From NCBI GenBank assembly GCA_025361105.1, contig JANYAW010000188.1:1-9381 (forward strand): 9,381 nt of DNA. The letters run 5' to 3'. The stretch comes from Rhodocyclaceae bacterium. Lineage in GTDB: Bacteria; Pseudomonadota; Gammaproteobacteria; Burkholderiales; Rhodocyclaceae. Every line of letters starts with the position of its first letter. Within the stretch, counting starts at the first letter, position 1. The notes beneath the pieces were generated by a model. That model worked only from the letters and a program-made list of their open reading frames with translations. It made no database searches and had not been told where the DNA came from. Positions 1-5,601 of this stretch are shown here, piece by piece. The translations under genes were made by a program, and so were the position numbers.

Positions 1-113
1 CTGGTTCCGCCGGCCTTTCCGGCATCGAACCGCTCGGTCGCTTCCGCGCCGGCCCCATCGGCGCTGCATGGAAGGAAAACGAAATGTATATCAACCTGCG
101 TTACAAGTTCTGA
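1..113 (+). CDS. C-terminal end of a DUF1302-like outer-membrane protein (partial)
   Basis: An open frame runs in from the window edge (first full codon at base 3) and stops at TGA 111-113, giving about 36 residues. The tail ends in alternating polar and hydrophobic residues and finishes Leu-Arg-Tyr-Lys-Phe. A terminal aromatic residue preceded by such a strand is the usual C-terminal signature of an outer-membrane beta-barrel. The Gly-Pro-Ile-Gly...Trp...Glu-Met-Tyr pattern resembles the end of DUF1302 proteins. The DUF1302 call rests mainly on the next gene being DUF1329, because the two families are habitually paired. The first 60 bases are about 73% G+C by count, much richer than the genes that follow. 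Another beta-barrel family is possible because so little of the protein is visible. Confidence 0.6.
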   Translation, partial: GSAGLSGIEPLGRFRAGPIGAAWKENEMYINLRYKF

Positions 114-128
114 TCAAGGAGAAATTTC

Positions 129-1427
129 ATGAAAAAAATTACTGGAACTTTTTTAGCGGCCTTGGCGATTTCAAACTGCGCCTTTGCATTTACCGACGCA
201 GATATTGATCAATCATTTTTTCCATACAAATCTCAGGTTCCTGCGTTCGTCGGCCTTACTCCGGGTCTGGTCATAAATAAAAGCAATGTCCAAAAGTTCA
301 AAGAACTTTTGGATTCAGCAACGTTTGCCCTGATTGAAAAAGGTCAACTCGAAATTCCTATCGAGCAAACTGAGTCAATCTCACTGCACCCGAACTACGT
401 TGCTGCCACGAAAAAGAACGCTCATCAAGTCAAATTGGGAAGCAACCCAGGGACGATTGAGGGGTATGTGGCGGGGCGACCTTTTCCATTTGCACCGGAC
501 AAAAAAGATCCGCGTGCGGGCGAGAAATTGGCTTTCAACTACAAGTACACACAGGTAGTTGGTGACAGTGGAAGAATTTATCCTTTCCCTTGGATATACA
601 TTGACTACGCTACCGGAAAAGTCGAACGTCAAATCGACTTTGATTTTCATTTCATTAGCCTCAAACATCGCACGACCCAGGCACCAATGCCTGATGTGTT
701 GCCTAACTCGGCGAACATTTACCGTGACATTTATTTGAAAGTTCTGTCGCCACCGGATCTCAAAAACACACAACTGCTGATTCAGCGTTTCGACGACGAC
801 ACAAAAATTGATGACTCGTATCTCTCTTTGGGTTTCCAGCGTCGAGTCCGGCGGTTGGCAACAGGGCAAACATCGGATTCGTTCTTGGGCTCTGACCTCA
901 TGATCGAAGATTTCGAGGGGTACAACGGCCGAGTTCTCGATGCGGAATGGAAATATCTTGAAACCAAGTCGATGCTGATGCCGGTCTATCGGCATAGTGA
1001 ATCGAAGCAGCTTGGTCCAAAAGATGAAGACGGATATGGAATGGTCACATTCGGCGGTCAAGCAAAATGTTTCCCGAACATTCCATGGTCATTGCGGCAA
1101 GTTCACGTCATTGAAAGCATCCCGACCAACCCGAGCAGCCCAATTGGCAAACGCTTGATGTATATGGATGCGCAAGGAACGGTGTTTCCGATGATATTGA
1201 TCTATGACAAAAAAGGTTCGTTATGGAAGCGCTGGGAGGTCGGATTTTCTGATTCCGCATTTCACGCACCAGTAAACAAGAGTGCGGGGATCATGATCTA
1301 CACCACCGCGTCGATGCTGGATGTGCAAGCTCAGCACTGTTCGGCGTTAGCACTAAAAATGCAAAGTGAACCGACTGCAAATCCACCGTCAATGTTTAGC
1401 GTTCAGTTTCTGCGTGGCGGTGACTAG
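129..1427 (+). CDS. DUF1329 family secreted/envelope protein
   Basis: This 432-residue protein begins with a Sec signal peptide: Met-Lys-Lys, a hydrophobic core at residues 4-16, then Cys-Ala-Phe-Ala with likely cleavage after Ala20. Cys17 does not make a convincing lipobox because Asn precedes it, so a periplasmic or outer-membrane-associated soluble form is favoured over a lipoprotein. The body matches the DUF1329 pattern: a Thr-Pro-Gly stretch near residue 44, Tyr-Val-Ala-Gly-Arg-Pro-Phe-Pro near 113-120, and Trp-Lys-Arg-Trp near 367. The family is annotated as LolB-like, with no firmly known reaction. DUF1302/DUF1329 pairs often accompany catabolism or export of hydrophobic compounds, so a role in moving a hydrophobic substrate across the envelope is an inference. 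The start is supported by AAGGAG at 116-121. It lies 15 bases after the DUF1302-like gene and is probably co-transcribed with it. A terminator follows. Confidence 0.85.
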   Translation: MKKITGTFLAALAISNCAFAFTDADIDQSFFPYKSQVPAFVGLTPGLVINKSNVQKFKELLDSATFALIEKGQLEIPIEQTESISLHPNYVAATKKNAHQVKLGSNPGTIEGYVAGRPFPFAPDKKDPRAGEKLAFNYKYTQVVGDSGRIYPFPWIYIDYATGKVERQIDFDFHFISLKHRTTQAPMPDVLPNSANIYRDIYLKVLSPPDLKNTQLLIQRFDDDTKIDDSYLSLGFQRRVRRLATGQTSDSFLGSDLMIEDFEGYNGRVLDAEWKYLETKSMLMPVYRHSESKQLGPKDEDGYGMVTFGGQAKCFPNIPWSLRQVHVIESIPTNPSSPIGKRLMYMDAQGTVFPMILIYDKKGSLWKRWEVGFSDSAFHAPVNKSAGIMIYTTASMLDVQAQHCSALALKMQSEPTANPPSMFSVQFLRGGD

Positions 1428-1450
1428 GATATCCAGGATATCGCTTGCGA
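1428..1450. repeat. Two overlapping palindromes directly after the DUF1329 stop codon
   Basis: GATATCC-A-GGATATC (1428-1442) is a perfect inverted repeat with 7-base arms and one central base. It overlaps TCGC-TT-GCGA (1441-1450), a second perfect palindrome. Both lie immediately 3' of the stop codon. The same bases also contain a direct repeat of GGATATC (1427-1433 and 1436-1442). Function is unknown. They could be a protein-binding site or part of the 3' end structure of the transcript. Confidence 0.55.
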
Positions 1451-1489
1451 GTTATCAAACGCATGGCGCGCAAGATTTTGGTCTGGCAA

Positions 1490-1520
1490 AAAAAAGGGAG
1501 AGCATCGCTCTCCCTTTTTT
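1490..1520. terminator. Strong intrinsic terminator, symmetrical
   Basis: GGGAGAGC (1496-1503) pairs with GCTCTCCC (1507-1514) across an ATC loop. The flanking A tract (ending at 1495) and T tract (1515-1520) extend the stem by six A-T pairs. A GC-rich stem followed directly by six T residues is a textbook rho-independent terminator for the DUF1329 transcript. The A tract on the other side would let it act in both directions. It isolates the envelope pair from the regulator gene that follows. Confidence 0.93.
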
Positions 1521-1628
1521 GATTTTGGATTGGGTTTTAATTTGATTCTCCGCTATCTTGGGGGTGGCCAGATCACCAGAGCATAATCATCGGTCGGTGG
1601 ACAATCAGGCCGATGCAAGGAGTTCAAC
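1521..1628 (+). promoter_or_regulatory. Leader region of the sigma-54 activator gene
   Basis: These 108 bases lie between the terminator and the activator start codon. AAGGAG at 1617-1622 is a good ribosome binding site, six bases from ATG 1629. A weak sigma-70-like pair, TTGGGT (1530-1535) and TATCTT (1554-1559) with an 18-base spacer, is the best promoter candidate I can see, but each box is poor. No -24/-12 (GG-N10-GC) element is evident, so the activator gene does not look sigma-54-driven from here. Confidence 0.35.
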
Positions 1629-3398
1629 ATGGCAAAAGACAAGCGTCCCGAATCAATCTCCGGATCCAGCTTCATACTGGAGCAGGCGGCAAAACATGTT
1701 CCCGACTTCCCCGACATCGGCGACTTGTCTAATCGACTGAGATTTTCGCCGCATAAAGGTCGAATCATGCTTGACGACCGACGGATGATTCTCTTTCATG
1801 TTTCATCCTTCAATATCTTGCGCCGCGAGCTTATCGAGAGCATAGGGATTGAAGCTGCTCGCGGCGTACTTACCCGAATTGGGTATCAAGCTGGCGCTCG
1901 TGATGCTGAACTCACAAAGAAAGTTCGTCACAAGGGAAATACCTACGATTCATTCTTGGTTGGCCCGCAGCTTCTTTCGCTTGAAGGTGTGGTTTTTTCC
2001 GAGCCGACGAATCTGCATATCAACGTTGAGACGGGTGAGTTTTTTGGAGAGTTCATTTGGCGCGACTCGTCTGAAAATGAGGCGCACATTGCGTCATATG
2101 GTATTGGCAGTGCGCCAGTGTGCTGGATGCAGATTGGTTATGCCTGCGGGTTCACCAGCACATTCATGGGGCGTCCAATAATTTACCGTGAGCTTGAATG
2201 CCGAGGCATGGGTCACGAATGTTGCCGCTTGATTGGCAAGCCAGTCGACCAATGGGACAGTCCCGAGGACGACACCCGATATCTGCAAGTCGGTGACTTT
2301 GTTTCATGGACGCAATCGGACAGAAAGAAAAAGGGGGCGCACAAGTTTGAGAAATTCGACAGTCCGCACAAGCTAGGTGCCGGCATGATTGGAATTTCCG
2401 CAGGATTTAACACCGTGTGCCATCTGGTAAAAAAGTCCGCACCCACCGATGCGACGGTGCTCTTCCTCGGCGAAAGCGGTGTAGGAAAAGAAATATTTGC
2501 TTCCAACCTGCACTCCCAGAGCAAACGGTCTGCAGGACCATTTGTTGCCGTCAATTGTGCTGCCATCCCTGAGCATCTCATGGAGTCGGAATTGTTTGGC
2601 GTTGATAAAGGCGGCTTTACAGGTGCCACCTCGTCTCGCCCCGGACGATTTGAGCGAGCCGATGGTGGCACCTTATTCCTAGACGAGATCGGTACTTTGT
2701 CCTTAACCGCACAAGGAAAATTACTTAGAGCGCTGCAAAATCGGGAAGTCGAACGTGTTGGTGGCACGCATGTTCGCAAGGTTGATGTACGCGTAATCGC
2801 CGCTAGCAATCAGGACTTGCGAAGTGAAGCCAAGCGTGGCCTGTTTCGCGAAGACCTCTTTTACCGACTCAACGTTTTCCCAATTCGCGTACCTCCTTTG
2901 CGCGATAGGCGGGATGACATTCCGCTACTCATAGATTGGTTTCTGCAATTGTTTTGCAAGCGATACCAAAAGAATATTACGGGTTTTCGCGAACGCGCAA
3001 TCGACGCGCTGATTAACTACGACTGGCCAGGTAATGTTCGGGAGCTTGAAAACATGATCGAGCGTGCAGTCATTCTCGCCGACGATGGATTGCCGCTCGA
3101 TCACTGTCACTTGTTTACCTGCGGTGAGGATTTGCGCACTGAATCCTATGCCTTGGACAATCAGGGAATCGTCACCCCAGCGGTCGGCGATGCACGAAAC
3201 TCAAGCGGCAAAGGAAACTTTGACTATTTGCCTGTGAATGTGCCTGGCGAGGACATTCCCAAGCTGCCGGCAGCTGAGGCAGCTTACATAAAGGCGGCTA
3301 TTGGGCAGTGCGAGGGAAATCTGTCGCGCGCCGCGCGCATGCTTGGTATTTCGCGACCGACACTGGCCTATCGAGTAAAAAAATACGGACTGGAATGA
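1629..3398 (+). CDS. dmpR: DmpR/XylR-type sigma-54-dependent aromatic-responsive activator
   Basis: This 589-residue protein has the family's full layout. Residues about 38-205 are an XylR_N/V4R sensor domain, followed by a short linker to about 250, an AAA+ domain (about 255-485) and a Fis-type helix-turn-helix (about 552-586). Visible motifs are Walker A GESGVGKE (281-288), Walker B with Leu-Asp-Glu-Ile (351-354), the sigma-54 contact loop GGFTGA (328-333), and Trp-Pro-Gly-Asn-Val-Arg-Glu-Leu-Glu-Asn (466-475). The zinc site known from MopR is intact: Cys165, Glu188, Cys191 and Cys199 show the expected 23-3-8 spacing. Trp144 matches MopR Trp134, but Leu116 stands where MopR has the phenol-binding His106. 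The contact loop has Gly329 instead of the usual Ala. The protein would bind an aromatic effector, hydrolyse ATP and activate sigma-54 promoters. The symbol names the closest family member; the effector may differ. The start is set by AAGGAG at 1617-1622. Confidence 0.92.
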   Translation: MAKDKRPESISGSSFILEQAAKHVPDFPDIGDLSNRLRFSPHKGRIMLDDRRMILFHVSSFNILRRELIESIGIEAARGVLTRIGYQAGARDAELTKKVRHKGNTYDSFLVGPQLLSLEGVVFSEPTNLHINVETGEFFGEFIWRDSSENEAHIASYGIGSAPVCWMQIGYACGFTSTFMGRPIIYRELECRGMGHECCRLIGKPVDQWDSPEDDTRYLQVGDFVSWTQSDRKKKGAHKFEKFDSPHKLGAGMIGISAGFNTVCHLVKKSAPTDATVLFLGESGVGKEIFASNLHSQSKRSAGPFVAVNCAAIPEHLMESELFGVDKGGFTGATSSRPGRFERADGGTLFLDEIGTLSLTAQGKLLRALQNREVERVGGTHVRKVDVRVIAASNQDLRSEAKRGLFREDLFYRLNVFPIRVPPLRDRRDDIPLLIDWFLQLFCKRYQKNITGFRERAIDALINYDWPGNVRELENMIERAVILADDGLPLDHCHLFTCGEDLRTESYALDNQGIVTPAVGDARNSSGKGNFDYLPVNVPGEDIPKLPAAEAAYIKAAIGQCEGNLSRAARMLGISRPTLAYRVKKYGLE

Positions 3399-3402
3399 GC
3401 AG

Positions 3403-3432
3403 CGTGTTTCGCCAGTTGGTGCTGGCGACACG
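3403..3432. repeat. Hairpin in the convergent gap between the two regulator genes
   Basis: CGTGT-TT-CGCCAG (3403-3415) pairs with CTGGCG-ACACG (3422-3432) around a six-base loop, giving 11 base pairs with a two-base bulge. It begins five bases after the activator stop codon and lies downstream of both convergent genes. There is no T tract on either side, so it is not a standard intrinsic terminator, though it may stabilise the 3' end of the activator mRNA. The rest of the 129-base gap (3399-3527) shows nothing else I can support. Confidence 0.45.
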
Positions 3433-3527
3433 CCGTTGGGTTCGCCACAGTCGGATCGCGCCGCAGGCACTTAGCAGTGCTCCGGAAACCCCTGCTCCAC
3501 CGCTGTTAAGAGAATCGAATTTTGCTG

Positions 3528-4439
3528 CTACGGCTGCATCTGTCGCTGACTTTCTTGCTCACGGAAAACGCGGATGACTGCCAGGAAAGATCGCAAAATT
3601 GCCGACTGGTCGTCCTTGCGGTAGATGCAGCTTAAGTCTACGGTGGCATTTTGCGCATCAACAAATGGGCGATAAACGACGCCTGGTAGATTGAGCGTTA
3701 TCGCTGACTTTGGAACGATGGTGATTCCAAAGCCACCGGCGACCAGTGCGACGCCGGTGATTGCATCACCGACGATTTGCGAAATTTCTGGCACAAATCC
3801 CATATTGCTGCAAAGCTCAAAAACGCGATCGACAAAGTTTGGTCGCGCTCCGGTGGGGAAAAGTACGAGCGGATGCTTTGCTAGCTCCATAAATGACACG
3901 GATGTCTGTTGGCTCAAGGGATGTGATTCATTGATTGCCAAATAAAGTCTTTCGTCAAAAATCAGTTCCTTCTCAATGTCCGGCAACGGCGGCAGCAAAC
4001 GATTGAAGCCAACAGTGATTCGTCTTTGTCGCAGTGCTTCGATTTGCTCGTCCTTGGTCATCGTGTGTAGCACGACCCTCACGTCTGGATGTGTGTCGCG
4101 GAACAAGTGCAGCAGTTGTGGAATCGCGGCAAAAATTCCTGTGCCAAATATGCCAATGTCGAGCCTGCCAAGCTTTCCCTGACCTGCACGTTTGGTGCGC
4201 TCGATGGATAGCTCGGTCAGCGCACGAATGTTTTTGGCCTCCTCGAGAAATATTTCGCCCGCTTGCGTAAGTTCAACGCCGCGCGGTGTGCGAATGAATA
4301 GCTGAACACCTAGCTCGTCTTCAATCTGATGAATCTGCCGCGTCAGCGGTGGCTGGGAAATATTCAAGCGCAGTGCAGCGCGACCGAAATTAAGTTCTTC
4401 CGCGACCGCGATGAAATATTTCATGTGCCGAAGTTCCAT
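3528..4439 (-). CDS. LysR-type regulator, BenM/CatM-like
   Basis: At 303 residues this is the usual LysR length. The N-terminal winged helix-turn-helix (residues 1-60) contains Phe-Gly-Arg-Ala-Ala-Leu-Arg-Leu and Ile-Ser-Gln-Pro-Pro-Leu-Thr-Arg-Gln-Ile, the sequence style of the BenM/CatM/CbnR subgroup that controls aromatic ring cleavage. A linker helix leads to the effector domain (about 91-300). Thr100 and Thr128 fall where BenM has its muconate-contacting Ser99 and Thr128. The Arg160 of BenM's secondary benzoate site appears to be replaced by a non-basic residue (Ile160/Phe161). These alignments are from memory of BenM. The gene is divergent from the catechol dioxygenase operon, with GGAG (complement of 4446-4449) before its ATG. 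It probably controls that operon and itself through the box at 4487-4501. Its effector could be muconate or a meta-pathway intermediate. Confidence 0.9.
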   Translation of the reverse strand: MELRHMKYFIAVAEELNFGRAALRLNISQPPLTRQIHQIEDELGVQLFIRTPRGVELTQAGEIFLEEAKNIRALTELSIERTKRAGQGKLGRLDIGIFGTGIFAAIPQLLHLFRDTHPDVRVVLHTMTKDEQIEALRQRRITVGFNRLLPPLPDIEKELIFDERLYLAINESHPLSQQTSVSFMELAKHPLVLFPTGARPNFVDRVFELCSNMGFVPEISQIVGDAITGVALVAGGFGITIVPKSAITLNLPGVVYRPFVDAQNATVDLSCIYRKDDQSAILRSFLAVIRVFREQESQRQMQP

Positions 4440-4459
4440 TTACAGCTCCGTTATCTTGT

Positions 4460-4484
4460 CTCACGCAGGCGATTGTTACGTGAG
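4460..4484. repeat. Inverted repeat CTCACG-N13-CGTGAG
   Basis: Perfect six-base arms, CTCACG (4460-4465) and CGTGAG (4479-4484), are separated by 13 bases. The centre-to-centre distance of about 19 bases (nearly two helical turns) would suit a dimeric DNA-binding protein. The element ends two bases before the LysR box and lies in the likely lysR leader or promoter. It could be an operator or a transcript hairpin. Confidence 0.4.
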
Positions 4485-4486
4485 GC

Positions 4487-4501
4487 ATATCGAGAAAGTA
4501 T
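4487..4501. promoter_or_regulatory. LysR-family binding box (ATAT-N7-GTAT)
   Basis: ATAT CGAGAAA GTAT differs by one base from the ATAC-N7-GTAT recognition site of BenM/CatM and contains the general LysR T-N11-A motif. It lies 48-62 bases upstream of the lysR start codon and about 140 bases upstream of the dioxygenase start. This is a typical place for the recognition site of a divergently acting, self-regulating LysR protein. GTAT repeats at 4520-4523 and 4530-4533 may be parts of the lower-affinity activation site. Binding is inferred from pattern and position. Confidence 0.6.
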
Positions 4502-4642
4502 GAAAACACTGTTCATTCGGTATTGGACAGTATAGCTAGCCCAGCGCTACGCTCCCTATCGTGGCGATGCCTTTCGATGTTTGCAGCACGCACAATTTGA
4601 ACTAAAAGTGCATTTAGCTTTCATAAACAGGAGACAATAAAA

Positions 4643-5578
4643 ATGGCAATGACAGGTGTTTTGCGTCCCGGACATGCAGTGATTCGGGTAATGGATTTGG
4701 AAGAAGGCGTGCGCCACTACCGTGACATCATGGGTTTGGAAGAAACCGGTCGTGATGCGCAAGGACGGGTTTATCTCAAGTGCTGGGATGAGATGGATCA
4801 CAACAGCATTGTGTTGCGCCAAGCAGATCGTGCCGGGCTTGATTTTGTCGGTTACAAGGTTCGCGATAAAGCAACGCTGGAAAAATTTGATGCGGATTTG
4901 CGTGCCTATGGATTGACGACCGAGCGCATTCCCGCAGGCGACATGTTGGAGACTGGCGAGCGTGTTCGCTTCGAGATTCCCAGTGGTCACTTGATTGAGC
5001 TTTATGCCGAGAAGACCTACGTCGGCAACGGATGCGGTGGCACCAACCCGACACCTTGGAGCCCAACGACGATTCGTGGCATGGCGCCGCTACGTTTCGA
5101 TCATTGCTTGCTGTATGGCCCAAATATCGCGGCCGTGCAAAAAATATTTACCGAGGTGCTCGGTTTCAACTTGGTCGAGCATGTACTCAATCCCGAAGGT
5201 ACAGGTAACGCAATTATTTTCATGAGCTGTAGCATGAAATCGCACGACATTGCGTTCGCGGAATACCCCGAGCCGGGCAAATTGCATCACTGTTCCTTCC
5301 TCATGGAAAGCTGGGACGCGGTGCTGCGTGCGGGCGACATCATGTCGATGAACAAAATTCCTGTGGATATCGGCCCCACGCGCCATGGCATCACACGCGG
5401 CTGCACTATCTACGCTTGGGATCCATCTGGTAATCGCTTTGAGACGTTCAAAGAAGATCGCCATCCGTATCCAGATCATCCTGCGCTGACATGGACCTTT
5501 GAAGGTGTGGGCGGGGGTGGTGGCTTGGACTATGTGCAACGCAAATTGCATGAGTCCTTCTTGACGATTGTCACCTGA
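4643..5578 (+). CDS. dmpB: Catechol 2,3-dioxygenase (extradiol, XylE/DmpB family)
   Basis: This 311-residue enzyme would cleave catechol or methylcatechols next to the hydroxyl groups to give 2-hydroxymuconic semialdehyde, using Fe(II) and oxygen in the cytoplasm. It has two tandem VOC domains (about 7-120 and 150-270), with the active site in the second. The iron ligands are His154, His216 and Glu267. Further active-site residues conserved with XylE are His201, His248 and Tyr257. Length is close to XylE/DmpB (307 residues). The C-terminal tail has a run of five Gly (290-294) I do not recall from XylE. It is the first gene of the operon, with AGGAG (4629-4633) before ATG 4643, and lies 23 bases before dmpL. 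It would receive the catechol made by the downstream hydroxylase. In pseudomonad dmp operons the dioxygenase gene follows the hydroxylase genes instead. Confidence 0.95.
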   Translation: MAMTGVLRPGHAVIRVMDLEEGVRHYRDIMGLEETGRDAQGRVYLKCWDEMDHNSIVLRQADRAGLDFVGYKVRDKATLEKFDADLRAYGLTTERIPAGDMLETGERVRFEIPSGHLIELYAEKTYVGNGCGGTNPTPWSPTTIRGMAPLRFDHCLLYGPNIAAVQKIFTEVLGFNLVEHVLNPEGTGNAIIFMSCSMKSHDIAFAEYPEPGKLHHCSFLMESWDAVLRAGDIMSMNKIPVDIGPTRHGITRGCTIYAWDPSGNRFETFKEDRHPYPDHPALTWTFEGVGGGGGLDYVQRKLHESFLTIVT

Positions 5579-5601
5579 ACCAATATTCGGGGAGAGATTC
5601 A

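Larger units (their letters stand above)
4440..4642. promoter_or_regulatory. Divergent control region between lysR and the catechol dioxygenase operon
   Basis: This 203-base region has no gene and must hold the promoters of both divergent units. From left to right it carries the lysR ribosome binding site (4446-4449, minus strand), a perfect inverted repeat (4460-4484), a near-consensus LysR box (4487-4501), further GTAT motifs at 4520 and 4530 spaced by ten bases, and AGGAG (4629-4633) for the dioxygenase start. I could not assign clear -35/-10 boxes for either direction. No correctly spaced -24/-12 sigma-54 element or XylR/DmpR-type upstream activating palindrome is visible. Confidence 0.7.

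Noticed and set aside
168..190. Lipoprotein signal (Cys17) in the DUF1329 protein
   Set aside because: Asn precedes the Cys, which is unfavourable for signal peptidase II. Ala-Phe-Ala cleavage after residue 20 is the better fit.
381..1061. Long minus-strand frame opposite the DUF1329 gene
   Set aside because: Its product has no recognisable family character, and it lies entirely opposite a well-supported gene. It is a shadow frame.
3395..3577. Small plus-strand frame starting at ATG 3395 (ATGA overlap with the activator stop)
   Set aside because: The 60-residue product resembles nothing I know, runs into the 3' end of the convergent lysR gene, and has no clear binding site. The overlap may be chance.
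4562..4585. TGGC...TTGC pair resembling a sigma-54 promoter upstream of the dioxygenase gene
   Set aside because: The GG-to-GC spacing is 18 bases instead of 10, which sigma-54 promoters do not tolerate.
4597..4627. TTGAAC and CATAAA as a sigma-70 promoter for the dioxygenase gene
   Set aside because: Both boxes are weak, the spacer is 19 bases, and transcription would start at or inside the ribosome binding site.
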